A DNA stretch of 46,770 nucleotides from Actinomycetota bacterium (GCA_009886115.1 VFJJ01000066.1:1-46770), one strand, 5' to 3'. Shown: positions 20,228 to 28,152, numbered from the stretch's first letter. Numbers and translations are program-made. The notes: generated from the letters alone by a model not told the origin.

Positions 20228-21736
20228 TCAGGGCTTGGAGTACGAGCAGCAGAGCTCGACGAGCGTGCGCACGGCGAATCCCGTGCCGCCCTTGCGGTTG
20301 TAGGCGCCGTCGGACGCGGCTCGGGCGGGGCCGGCGATGTCGAGGTGCACCCAGGGAACCGATCCGACGAACTCCCTGAGGAACAGGGCCGCGGTGATGG
20401 CCCCGCCGTAACGGCCGGCGCCGGAGTTCTTGATGTCGGCGACGTCGGAGACGATCAGCGGCTTGTAGAACTCGGGCATGGGCATCGGCCACATCGATTC
20501 GGCCGTGCGGTCGGCGGCGGCCTTCACCTGTTGGCCCCAACCGTCGTGCGAAGCGAAGAGGCCGGCGATGTCGGAGCCCAGGGCCACCATGCAGGCGCCC
20601 GTGAGCGTGGCCAGATCGATGATCGCCTCGGGCTCGTCCTCGACGGCGAGCGAGAGGGCATCCGCGAGAATCAGCCGGCCCTCGGCATCGGTGTTGAGCA
20701 CCTCGACGGTCTTGCCGTTGCGGATCCGCAACACGTCACCGGGCTTGACCGCGGAACCCGACGGCATGTTGTCGGTGAGCGGGATGTACCCGGTGACCTT
20801 GACCCGACAGTCGATGGCCGACAGCACCGACATCGCGGCCAGAACCGCCGCCGCCCCCGACATGTCGGTCTTCATGGTCTCCATGCCGTCGGCCGTCTTG
20901 AGCGACAGACCGCCCGAGTCGAAGGTGACGCCTTTACCCACCAGGGCCAGGTTTCCCTTGGCCTGCTTGGGCGGGACGTACTCGAGCTTCACGAACCGGG
21001 GCGGTTCGGTGGAGCCCCGGTTGACGCCCAGCAGCCCGCCGAGCTTGAGCCGCTTGATGGCCGCCTCGTCGAGCACGGTCACCTTGAGCCCCGAGGCCTT
21101 ACCCACCTTGACGGCGTCGGCCGCGAAGTCGACGGCGCTGAGCGAGCCTCCCGGCTCGTTGACGAGGTCCCGGGCCCTGATGACCGCTCCGGCGATGGCG
21201 CTACCCCGGGCCAGACCGGCCTTGACCGCCTTGACGACGGCCGCGTTCCCGCCACCGAGGGCAACGACCTTGGTGAGCGACGTCGGCTTGCCCTCGGGCT
21301 TGTACCGGAGGAACTCGTAGGCCCCGAGATGCACGCCTTCCGCGACAGCCTGGGCCACCGAACCCGAGTCGGCTCCCTCGGGACCGGCCCCGAGCAGGGT
21401 CGTGGCCACCGTGGTCACCTTGTTGGCTCGACGGGCCACGGCTGCCGCGGCGCGACGCAGCGTGTCGAGCGTGACGGCCTCCCTCTTGCCCAAGCCCACG
21501 AAGGTGATCGCGGCGGCGGCCACACCCCCGTTCGAGACCGGGACGGTGATCGTGGAGCCGACCTTGCCCTCGAAACCAGCCCCGACCATGAACGCGTCGA
21601 GACCGGCGCCGCCGCACGCCGCCCGGGCGAGCTCGCCGCCGACACCGAGCTCGCGCCCTTCATAGACCGGGATGGCCAGCATGTCGGCCTTGACCTTCTC
21701 GGGCGCGCTGGTGCTGGATGTGATGCTGATGGTCAC
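20228..21736 (-). CDS. pepA: Leucyl aminopeptidase (M17)
   Basis: This 502-residue cytosolic two-metal aminopeptidase removes N-terminal amino acids, mainly in peptide turnover. The M17 signature NTDAEGRLILADAL is exact. GKGVTFDSGGLSLK supplies metal-binding Lys and Asp, and KTDMSGAAAV the rest of the metal site. The N-terminal domain (1-170) is the less conserved regulatory part. Start GTG 21736 has a strong GGAGGAA just upstream; a longer frame to 21862 overlaps the adenosyltransferase 3' end and lacks protein-like character. It lies 20 nt downstream of the adenosyltransferase and is probably co-transcribed with it. Confidence 0.96.
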   Translation of the reverse strand: MTISITSSTSAPEKVKADMLAIPVYEGRELGVGGELARAACGGAGLDAFMVGAGFEGKVGSTITVPVSNGGVAAAAITFVGLGKREAVTLDTLRRAAAAVARRANKVTTVATTLLGAGPEGADSGSVAQAVAEGVHLGAYEFLRYKPEGKPTSLTKVVALGGGNAAVVKAVKAGLARGSAIAGAVIRARDLVNEPGGSLSAVDFAADAVKVGKASGLKVTVLDEAAIKRLKLGGLLGVNRGSTEPPRFVKLEYVPPKQAKGNLALVGKGVTFDSGGLSLKTADGMETMKTDMSGAAAVLAAMSVLSAIDCRVKVTGYIPLTDNMPSGSAVKPGDVLRIRNGKTVEVLNTDAEGRLILADALSLAVEDEPEAIIDLATLTGACMVALGSDIAGLFASHDGWGQQVKAAADRTAESMWPMPMPEFYKPLIVSDVADIKNSGAGRYGGAITAALFLREFVGSVPWVHLDIAGPARAASDGAYNRKGGTGFAVRTLVELCCSYSKP

Positions 21737-21756
21737 GATTCCTCCACGATGGACGG

Positions 21757-22368
21757 TCAGTTCTCGGGGACGCTGTTCGGCGACCGGGCCGACGCGGGCG
21801 CGTCGTGGTCGGCGCGGGCCGGGCGGAACTCGCCCTCTTGCCAGCGCGCCAGGGTCCAGCACAAGTCGGAGAGGCGGTTCAGGTAGCGCACGACGTTGCT
21901 CTCAGGCGGGATCCAGCCGTCCCGCACCGCCGTCACCGCCGACCGCTCGGCCCGACGCACGACCGAACGAGCAAGGTCGAGACCCGCAGCACGTCGGTTC
22001 TGCCCGGGCAGCACGAACTCCTGCGGCATCTCGAACCGGTCCGTGACGTCGTCGATGATCGGCTCCAGGGCCTCGACCATCCCGGTGGTCACCAGCCACT
22101 GACCAGGCTTGAGCTTGTGGCGGTTCTCGGGTGCGGTCGCCAGCTCGGCGCCGACCACGAAGAGCTCCCGCTGCAGCCGGACGAGCAGCTCGTCGAGCTC
22201 GGAACCCCGATCGCACTCGGCCCGGGCGATGCCGAGCGCCGAGACGGCCTCGTCGACGTCTCCGTACGAGCGGGGACCGACATCGTCCTTGGAGACCCGT
22301 CCGGCGAAGAACAGTCCCGTCGTCCCGTCGTCACCCGTCTTGGTGTACACCTTCATCTCAGACGTCAT
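21757..22368 (-). CDS. Cob(I)alamin adenosyltransferase, PduO type
   Basis: This enzyme transfers adenosyl from ATP to cob(I)alamin, making the coenzyme needed by the mutase at 11.9 kb. In 203 residues: the N-terminal ATP-binding motif KTGDDGTTGL (near 9-18), YGDVDEAVSALG, and the signature SVVRRAERSAV with catalytic Arg, plus YLNRLSDLCWTLAR. All are typical of the PduO family. Start: ATG 22368 (MTSEMKVY) or ATG 22356 (MKVY); the family usually begins close to MKVYTKTGD. The start region is a perfect 17-bp duplication and two tiny ORFs precede it. It is divergent from metH, with pepA just downstream. The C-terminal 20 residues are low-complexity. Confidence 0.94.
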   Translation of the reverse strand: MTSEMKVYTKTGDDGTTGLFFAGRVSKDDVGPRSYGDVDEAVSALGIARAECDRGSELDELLVRLQRELFVVGAELATAPENRHKLKPGQWLVTTGMVEALEPIIDDVTDRFEMPQEFVLPGQNRRAAGLDLARSVVRRAERSAVTAVRDGWIPPESNVVRYLNRLSDLCWTLARWQEGEFRPARADHDAPASARSPNSVPEN

Positions 22369-22387
22369 CGCATCTCAGACGTCATCG
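22354..22387. repeat. 17-bp perfect tandem duplication over the start codon
   Basis: CATCTCAGACGTCATCG occurs twice, at 22354-22370 and 22371-22387, with no mismatch. It covers the start codons of the adenosyltransferase. Because 17 is not a multiple of three, the upper copy gives a separate six-codon frame rather than a longer protein. Confidence 0.95.
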
Positions 22388-22407
22388 CACGACAACCGGG
22401 GCCCCAT
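22375..22407 (-). other. Ten-codon upstream ORF
   Basis: ATG 22407 opens MGPRLSCDDV and then stops, 8 nt after a TAGACT box (22421-22416). It could be translated from a leaderless transcript ahead of the adenosyltransferase. A second mini-ORF MTSEMR (22385-22365) ends in TGA overlapping ATG 22368 as ATGA. Confidence 0.35.
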
Positions 22408-22467
22408 CAGGTCCGAGTCTACGAGGCCCGGCCCGAGAGTCGTGCCCGAAGCAGCCCCTGGGCGCCG

Positions 22468-22473
22468 TAACCT
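22468..22473 (+). promoter_or_regulatory. -10 box of metH
   Basis: TAACCT ends 7 nt before the GTG start of metH. It sits about 47 bp from the opposing TAGACT box of the adenosyltransferase, so the two cobalamin genes have back-to-back promoters. Confidence 0.45.
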
Positions 22474-22480
22474 GTCCGCG

Positions 22481-25400
22481 GTGCAATCCTCGTTCCTCAC
22501 ATCGCTGCGCGATCGCGTCCTCGTCTTCGACGGCGCCACGGGCACCAACCTCCAGCTCCGCGACCTCACCGCCGACGACTTCGGCGGGCCATCCCTCGAG
22601 GGCTGCAACGAGATCCTGGTGGCCACCCGGCCCGACGTCATCACCGACCTGCACGACAGCTTCTTCGCGGTCGGCTGCGATGCCGTCGAGACCGACACGT
22701 TCGGCGCGTTCCCCATGGTGCTGGCCGAGTACAACATCCCCGAGCGCGCGTACGAGCTCAACGTCACCGCGGCCCGGATCGCTCGCGAGGTCGCGTCGGG
22801 GTACTCGACACCCGACCGTCCCCGCTGGGTCATCGGCTCGATGGGCCCCGGTACCAAGTTGCCGTCCCTGGGGTTCACGACCTTCGCCGAGTTGCGAGAC
22901 GGCTACGAGCTCCAGACCGAAGGTCTGCTCGCCGGGGGCGCCGACGTGCTCCTCATCGAGACGGTCTTCGACCTCCTCCAGGCCAAGGCAGCCATCGTCG
23001 GCGCGCGCCGAGGCATGGCCAAGGCCGGGCGCCGGGTGCCGATCATGGTGCAGGTCACGTTCGAGACCACGGGCCGGATGCTCGTCGGCACCGAGATCGG
23101 CGCTGCGCTCACCACGCTCGAGGCCATGAAGCCCGACGTGATCGGGATGAACTGCGCCACGGGCCCCCGCGAGATGATCGAGCACCTCCGCTACCTGTCG
23201 CGCCACGCGGGGACGTTCCTCTCGTGTCTGCCCAACGCCGGGCTGCCGTCGGTCGTCGACGGGCACACGCACTACGACCTCACACCCGTTGGCTTGGCCG
23301 ACGCCCACGAGCGGTTCGTCACCGAGTTCGGGCTCAACATCGTCGGCGGCTGTTGCGGCACGACCCCGGCCCATCTCCGGGCCGTCGTCGAGCGAGTCGG
23401 TTCACGACAGCCCGTCATCCGGACGCCCGTCCTCGAGGCGGGTTGCGCTTCGATCTACAGCCACGTGCCGTTCAACCAGGAGCCGTCGTTCATGGTGATC
23501 GGTGAGCGCACGAACGCCAATGGTTCCAAGGCTTTCCGCGACGCGATGCTCGAGGGCGACTGGGACTCCTGCATGCTCGTGGCGTCGAACCAGGTGAAGG
23601 AAGGGGCCCATGTCCTCGACCTGTGCGTCGACTACGTGGGCCGCGACGGAGCCGTCGACATGCACGACCTGACCTCGCGCATGGCCACCCAGGTGCCGCT
23701 GCCCCTGGTCATCGATTCCACCGAGCCGCCCGTCATGGAAGCGGCGCTGCAGCTCATCGGCGGCAAGCCCATCCTCAACTCGGCCAACCTCGAGGAAGGC
23801 GTTGGCGAGGGCAAGCGCTTCGACCGGGTGATGAGCCTGGCGGCCGAGTACGGGGCGGCGGTCATCTGCCTGGCGATCGACGAGGTGGGCCAGGCCCGCA
23901 CGGCCGACTGGAAGTTCGACGTCTGCAAGCGGCTGTACGACCTCGCCACGCAGAAGTACGGCATCGCGCCCACCGACCTGATCTTCGACGCGCTCACCTT
24001 CCCGCTCGGCACCGGTCAGGACGATCTCCGCAACGACGCCGTCGAGACCATCGAGGCCATCCGGCGAATCAAGGCCGAGCTCCCCGGCGCCTGGACCACC
24101 TTGGGTGTCTCGAACGTGAGCTTCGGGTTGAAGCCCGCCATCCGCCACGCGCTCAACAGCGTCTTCCTCCACGAGTGCCAACAAGCGGGCCTCGATTCGG
24201 CCATCGTGCACGCGGCGCGCATCATGCCGCTCAACAAGATCGACCCGCAGGCGCTCGAGGTCTGCCTCGACCTCATCTACGACCGGCGCCGCCCCGACGA
24301 CGGCTACGACCCGCTGCACGCGCTCCTCGGGCTCTTCGAAGGGGTCGAGGCCGCCTCGGTCGTGAAGGAAGATCGCAGCGACTGGCCGATCGAACGTTTG
24401 TTGGAAGCCCGCATCGTCGACGGCGACCGCAACGGGCTCGAAGCCGACATCGAGCGGGCCCTGGCCGAAGGGCGCACGCCGCTGTCGATCATCAACGACG
24501 TGTTGCTCGAGGGGATGAAGACCGTCGGCGAGCTCTTCGGGTCGGGCCAGATGCAGCTGCCGTTCGTGCTCCAGTCGGCCGAGACGATGAAGACGTCGGT
24601 CGCCTACCTCGAGCCCCTCATGGAGAAGGCCGACGCCGGCGGCAAGGGCGTGGTCGTGCTGGGCACGGTGAAGGGCGACGTGCACGACATCGGCAAGAAC
24701 CTCGTCGACATCATCCTCACCAACAACGGCTACGAGGTCCACAACATCGGGATCAAGGTGCCCGTCACCGAGTTCATCGACAAGGCGCGCGAGGTGAACG
24801 CCGACGCCATCGGCATGAGCGGCCTGCTCGTCAAGAGCACGCTGATCATGCGCGAGAACCTGCAGGAGTTCAACGAGCTGGGCCTGTCGGACTGGCCCGT
24901 CATGCTCGGCGGCGCCGCGCTCACCCGCACCTATGTCGAGCGCGACCTGCGCGGCGTCTACGAGGGACGGGTGTTCTACGGACGCGATGCCTTCGAGGGC
25001 CTGCGCACCATGGACACGCTCATGGCGGGCAAGCGCTCGGGCACGCTCGATCCGGCGTTCGGGCGTGAGATCACCGAGCGGGTGCTCCCGGCATCGGCAT
25101 CGAGCCGCGCTGCGGCTGCCGAAGCCGCGGGCGAGATTCCCGGGCTCGACGACACGACACGATCCGACGTCGCGGTCGACAACCCGGTCTTCGTCCCTCC
25201 GTTCCTCGGAGCCAGGCACGCCAAGGGAATTCCGCTCGCCGAGATCGCCGAGTACGTGAACGAGACGGCACTGTTCCGCAACCAGTGGCAGTTCCGACCC
25301 GAGGACGGCGAGACCGACGTCGAGTTCAAGACCCGTATCCGGCCCATCCTGCGCCAGAAGCTGGCCGAGGCCGCGCGCGGCGGATGGCTCGTGCCCGCCG

Positions 25401-25975
25401 TCGCGTACGGGTACTTCGCCGTGAACAGCGAGGGCAACGACCTCGTGGTGTGGAAGGACGACGACCGCACGTCCGAGTGGCTGCGCTTCAACTTCCCGCG
25501 CCAGCGCACCGACCGCCGTCTGTGCATCGCCGACTTCTTCCGCCCGGCCGACTCGGGCCAGGCCGACTACGCCGCGTTCCACGTCTGCACCATGGGCTCC
25601 GCGGTCTCCGAGCACGAGCGTTCGCTCTTTGCCGAGAACCGCTACCAGGAGTACGTGCTGACCCACGGCATCGGCGTCGAGATGACCGAAGCCCTGGCCG
25701 AGCACTGGCACCACCGCATCCGCGAGGAGTGGGGTTTCGTGGCCGACGACGGTCCGTCGCTCGCGGGCCTGTTCCGCCAGCAGTACCGGGGTGGGCGCTA
25801 CTCGTGGGGCTACCCGGCCTGCCCCGATCTCGAGGATCAGGCCAAGCTCATCGACCTCCTCGGCGTCGAGACCATCGGTGTCACGCTCACCGAGGAGTTC
25901 CACCTCGAGCCCGAGCAATCGACCTCGGCGATCATCTGCCACCACCCCGACGCCAAGTACTTCATCGCGAGGTAG
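22481..25975 (+). CDS. metH: Cobalamin-dependent methionine synthase MetH
   Basis: This enzyme makes methionine from homocysteine and 5-methyltetrahydrofolate through methylcobalamin. It has 1164 residues with four modules: homocysteine-binding barrel (1-320) with zinc ligands Cys225 in GMNCATG and Cys291/292 in GGCCGTT; pterin-binding domain (about 330-620, VIGERTNANGSKAF); cap and B12 domain (about 630-870) with GDVHDIG (cobalt His735); and AdoMet-binding reactivation domain with RYSWGYPACPD (from 1106). The start is GTG 22481, where conservation with the family begins and where a TAACCT box lies 7 nt upstream; the open frame upstream to 22109 shadows the divergent gene. Complete and apparently intact. 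Confidence 0.97.
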   Translation: MQSSFLTSLRDRVLVFDGATGTNLQLRDLTADDFGGPSLEGCNEILVATRPDVITDLHDSFFAVGCDAVETDTFGAFPMVLAEYNIPERAYELNVTAARIAREVASGYSTPDRPRWVIGSMGPGTKLPSLGFTTFAELRDGYELQTEGLLAGGADVLLIETVFDLLQAKAAIVGARRGMAKAGRRVPIMVQVTFETTGRMLVGTEIGAALTTLEAMKPDVIGMNCATGPREMIEHLRYLSRHAGTFLSCLPNAGLPSVVDGHTHYDLTPVGLADAHERFVTEFGLNIVGGCCGTTPAHLRAVVERVGSRQPVIRTPVLEAGCASIYSHVPFNQEPSFMVIGERTNANGSKAFRDAMLEGDWDSCMLVASNQVKEGAHVLDLCVDYVGRDGAVDMHDLTSRMATQVPLPLVIDSTEPPVMEAALQLIGGKPILNSANLEEGVGEGKRFDRVMSLAAEYGAAVICLAIDEVGQARTADWKFDVCKRLYDLATQKYGIAPTDLIFDALTFPLGTGQDDLRNDAVETIEAIRRIKAELPGAWTTLGVSNVSFGLKPAIRHALNSVFLHECQQAGLDSAIVHAARIMPLNKIDPQALEVCLDLIYDRRRPDDGYDPLHALLGLFEGVEAASVVKEDRSDWPIERLLEARIVDGDRNGLEADIERALAEGRTPLSIINDVLLEGMKTVGELFGSGQMQLPFVLQSAETMKTSVAYLEPLMEKADAGGKGVVVLGTVKGDVHDIGKNLVDIILTNNGYEVHNIGIKVPVTEFIDKAREVNADAIGMSGLLVKSTLIMRENLQEFNELGLSDWPVMLGGAALTRTYVERDLRGVYEGRVFYGRDAFEGLRTMDTLMAGKRSGTLDPAFGREITERVLPASASSRAAAAEAAGEIPGLDDTTRSDVAVDNPVFVPPFLGARHAKGIPLAEIAEYVNETALFRNQWQFRPEDGETDVEFKTRIRPILRQKLAEAARGGWLVPAVAYGYFAVNSEGNDLVVWKDDDRTSEWLRFNFPRQRTDRRLCIADFFRPADSGQADYAAFHVCTMGSAVSEHERSLFAENRYQEYVLTHGIGVEMTEALAEHWHHRIREEWGFVADDGPSLAGLFRQQYRGGRYSWGYPACPDLEDQAKLIDLLGVETIGVTLTEEFHLEPEQSTSAIICHHPDAKYFIAR

Positions 25976-26011
25976 CAACTCCAGACCCGAGCGCGCGGCC
26001 GACCGTGCCGG

Positions 26012-26325
26012 TCAGAGGCCGGCCCGACGCGCAACCGCGGCTCGGTCGATGACGTGGATGGCGCCGCGCTCGAGGGCGAGCAGGCCGTCACGCACACCGG
26101 CCTGCAGCACCCGGCTGGCCGTCTCACGAATGGTGCCGGCCCCTTGGGCCAGCTCGACCTGCGACATGCGGATGGGTTGGTCGCCATACGCCGCAGCCAA
26201 TCGGGCCAGGCGCCGCCACACCCGGTGCTCTGGGCGATGGTGGTGACGTGCACGTCGAGGCGACCCGACTGCACGATTACACACGATTCGTTTATGGTTG
26301 CCTCGAGTTGCCCACCAGCAGCCAC
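26012..26325 (-). pseudogene. Decayed Crp/Fnr-family regulator
   Basis: One minus-strand frame (from about 26230 down to the stop at 26012) encodes a clear Crp C-terminal helix-turn-helix: RRLARLAAAYG, then MSQVELAQGAGTIRETASRV and a wing ending HVIDRAAVARR. Immediately upstream, in a different frame, SCVIVQSGRLDVHVTT (about 26290-26240) resembles a beta-strand pair of the cyclic-nucleotide-binding domain. About 60-70 middle residues and the N-terminus are missing. This fits internal deletion plus frame change. A short HTH-only protein from ATG 26284 is possible but its first 20 residues look random. With its flanks it accounts for the 373-base gap between metH and the 26349 gene. Confidence 0.5.
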
Positions 26326-26348
26326 GACCAACAACGAGGGGAAATCAC

Positions 26349-26975
26349 ATGTTGCTCTTCTCACGTATCGTCACCTTGAACGGTGGCCCTCGACGAATCA
26401 TGCCATGGGTCGGCGAGATCACGGCCTACGTCAACGCCAACAGCTCGCTGGAGGTGACCGCCTGGGCGGGAACGTTCGGGCATCCGATCGGCACCGTGGC
26501 GTGGAGCGCCATCGTCGACTCCGAAGCCTCCCTGTCGGCCGCGACGGGAGCACTGCTCGGTCAGGGCGCGTACCTCGACCTGGTCGAGGGCGCCGCTGAC
26601 ATGATCACGGTTCCGGGCCATGACCTCCTGCGCCAGATCGTCCACGGCGAGCCCTCTGATCCGCCGCCGCTCGGCGCCGTGGCGAGGATCGTCACCGCAA
26701 CCGCCGTGCTCTCGCGATTCGGCGACGCGATCACCTGGGGGCTCGACATGGCCCAGTACATGGAGAAGCTCAACGCGGTCCCCACCGCCGTGCTGACCGA
26801 CGTGTTCGGCACCATGGGCGCGATCACCTTCATCACCATCGCCACCGACTCGGCGACCTCCGACACCCAGCGCGAGCGTCGCGGCGACGACGGCTACATG
26901 AGCCGCCTCGCCGTCACGAAGGACCTGTTCCTCGAAGGCTCGGTTCAGGTCCAACAAGCAACCCGCGTCGCCTGA
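26349..26975 (+). CDS. Protein of unknown function, two tandem alpha/beta domains
   Basis: This encodes 208 residues; ATG 26349 follows GAGGGGAAATCAC, a good ribosome-binding site, and earlier in-frame ATGs are rejected. The N-terminal half (EITAYVNANSSLEVTAWAG ... GTVAWSAIVDS ... YLDLVEGAADM) and C-terminal half (TWGLDMAQYMEKLN ... GAITFITIATDS ... GYMSRLAVTKDLFLEGS) each show beta-alpha-beta patterning like dimeric ferredoxin-like (dABB) folds. No catalytic residues or named family were recognised. It lies divergently beside the decayed Crp-like regulator, which may once have controlled it. A second, broken copy of its 3' end lies at 27309-27401. Confidence 0.7.
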   Translation: MLLFSRIVTLNGGPRRIMPWVGEITAYVNANSSLEVTAWAGTFGHPIGTVAWSAIVDSEASLSAATGALLGQGAYLDLVEGAADMITVPGHDLLRQIVHGEPSDPPPLGAVARIVTATAVLSRFGDAITWGLDMAQYMEKLNAVPTAVLTDVFGTMGAITFITIATDSATSDTQRERRGDDGYMSRLAVTKDLFLEGSVQVQQATRVA

Positions 26976-27033
26976 GACTGAGCCTGAGCTGAGCCGATCG
27001 CAGCATCTCAACCCTCGTAAATGGAGCGTGGAC

Positions 27034-27297
27034 ATGGCAACAGTTTTGATCGTGCACGAGGTGGACGATGTAGAGCACTGGGTGCAATCGCCCAAGCGCA
27101 GCGAGGTCTTCGGGCCGATGGGTGTCACGGTGCAGACGTTTGTCAACTCGGCCGGGGCGAATCGGGTTGGGCTGATCGCGGACATCCCCGATATGGACGC
27201 ATTCAACGCGATGCTGGAGTCGCCGGTGGGTGTGGCGGCCATGCAGTTCGATGGCGTTCGTCCAGAGACCATCCAGATCTATGTCCGGTCGGCCTGA
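27034..27297 (+). CDS. Small ferredoxin-like (dABB-type) protein of unknown function
   Basis: This encodes 87 residues from ATG 27034 (GTG 27028 is an alternative); TGGAG lies about 8 nt upstream. Pattern: beta strand MATVLIVHEV, helix DDVEHWVQS, then GPMGVTVQTFVN, RVGLIADIPDMDAFNAML and PETIQIYVRS, the one-domain dimeric alpha/beta barrel layout seen in YCII-like and monooxygenase-like small proteins. No function can be assigned. Third positions include many A/T (GCA ACA GTT TTG, GAT GTA), lower in G/C than neighbouring genes, suggesting a separate origin. It sits exactly between the intact 26349 gene and the leftover copy of that gene's 3' end. Confidence 0.65.
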   Translation: MATVLIVHEVDDVEHWVQSPKRSEVFGPMGVTVQTFVNSAGANRVGLIADIPDMDAFNAMLESPVGVAAMQFDGVRPETIQIYVRSA

Positions 27298-27308
27298 GTA
27301 GGGTCGAG

Positions 27309-27401
27309 GCCACGACGGGCTACATGAACCGCCTCGCCGCCTCGGCTGGGCTCTTCCTCGAGGGGACGCTCAGGTCCACGAGGCGGCCCACCCTCGCCTG
27401 A
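27309..27401 (+). pseudogene. 3' remnant of a second copy of the 26349 gene
   Basis: The frame ending at TGA 27399-27401 reads TTGYMNRLAASAGLFLEG... and closes with PTLA, matching the C-terminus of the 26349 product (DDGYMSRLAVTKDLFLEG... and RVA). DNA similarity continues past both stops (GCCTGA followed by a TGAGC stretch). No start or upstream part of this copy remains; the 27034 gene occupies that place. Confidence 0.7.
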
Positions 27402-27461
27402 ACCTGAGCGTGGCCCGAGCCTCGGTCTGATACTTCCCACGGTCCGCCGCCTGAGCGGGGC

Positions 27462-27483
27462 GGTAGTAACACGGTGCTACCAT
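27462..27483 (+). promoter_or_regulatory. Promoter/operator of the vapBC-type module
   Basis: An imperfect dyad GGTAGTA (27462-27468) / TGCTACC (27475-27481) with CAC-G-GTG at its centre overlaps a -10 TACCAT (27478-27483), which ends 6 nt before ATG 27490. Overlap of dyad and -10 is what antitoxin autorepression would need. Confidence 0.45.
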
Positions 27484-27489
27484 CCCGGC

Positions 27490-27735
27490 ATGGCTGTGAA
27501 GAAGCTGTCGGTGTCGTTGGAGGTCTCAGTTGCCACGGCCGCCATGCGAGCGGCCGAGCGTCGGGGTGTGAGCGTGTCGGCGTGGCTGAATGCGGCCGCA
27601 GAGCGGGCACTCGTCGTGGAGGAAGGGCTCGCCGCGGTGCGGGAGTGGGAGGCGGAGCACGGTGCACTCACCGTAGGCGAGTTGGCCTGGGCCGACGCGG
27701 TGCTCGATGCGTTCGGCGATCGATTGGCGTCGTGA
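27490..27735 (+). CDS. Antitoxin of a VapBC-type module
   Basis: This encodes an 81-residue protein. The N-terminus KKLSVSLEVSVATAAMRAAERRGVSVSAWLNAAAERAL has the strand-helix-helix pattern of a ribbon-helix-helix (CopG/MetJ-like) DNA-binding domain. The acidic C-terminal half (VEEGLAAVREWEAEHGALTVGELAWADAVL) is likely the toxin-binding tail. The stop is 3 nt before the GTG of the PIN-domain gene, so the pair is an operon in the usual antitoxin-first order. A dyad overlapping the -10 upstream would allow autoregulation. The start is leaderless-like: TACCAT then 6 nt then ATG. Confidence 0.8.
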   Translation: MAVKKLSVSLEVSVATAAMRAAERRGVSVSAWLNAAAERALVVEEGLAAVREWEAEHGALTVGELAWADAVLDAFGDRLAS

Positions 27736-27738
27736 CCG

Positions 27739-28119
27739 GTGGCGGGCCTGACGTATGACGCGGGTGCGCTCATCGCCGCGGAGCGCAACGACCGTCGGTT
27801 GTGGGCGCTGCATCGGCGGGCGCTCGATCGGGCGATCGTGCCGACGGTACCTGCCGGGGTTCTTGGGCAAGCCTGGCGGGGTGGTCCCCAGCCGCAGATT
27901 TCGCGTGTGCTCGCGGGTTGTCGGATCGAGGCTCTCGACGAGTCCCGGGCCCGTTCTGCCGGCGCAGCCTGCGCTGCCGCGGGAACCTCCGATGTGGTCG
28001 ACGCGTCCGTCGTCGTCGGTGCTGCGGCGCGATCGGATCTCGTGATCACCAGCGACGAAATCGACCTCCGCAGGCTCGGCGACGCGCTCGGAGTCGACGT
28101 CCGTCTCCAACCCATCTGA
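27739..28119 (+). CDS. vapC: PIN-domain toxin, VapC type
   Basis: This encodes a 126-residue PIN-domain ribonuclease. VapC toxins cut tRNA or rRNA with Mg2+ when the antitoxin is lost. Acidic active-site residues are in place: Asp7 in GLTYDAGALIAAE, Glu15, a central Asp in SDVVDASVV and the last Asp in ITSDEIDLRRL. All four are present, so the toxin looks intact. The start is GTG 27739, three bases after the antitoxin stop. The module lies in a patch of gene remnants, a common setting for toxin-antitoxin pairs. The RNA target cannot be predicted. Confidence 0.88.
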   Translation: MAGLTYDAGALIAAERNDRRLWALHRRALDRAIVPTVPAGVLGQAWRGGPQPQISRVLAGCRIEALDESRARSAGAACAAAGTSDVVDASVVVGAAARSDLVITSDEIDLRRLGDALGVDVRLQPI

Positions 28120-28152
28120 GATCGACGAGCTGAGCTCCGGGGGGAGATCGAG

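Noticed and set aside
22388-22480. Cobalamin riboswitch between metH and the adenosyltransferase
   Set aside because: The gap is under 100 bases, too short for the usual fold, and none of the conserved B12-box bases was recognised.
23402-25978. An 858-codon minus-strand open frame antisense to metH
   Set aside because: MetH on the other strand is complete with all motifs; the antisense product has no recognisable domain.
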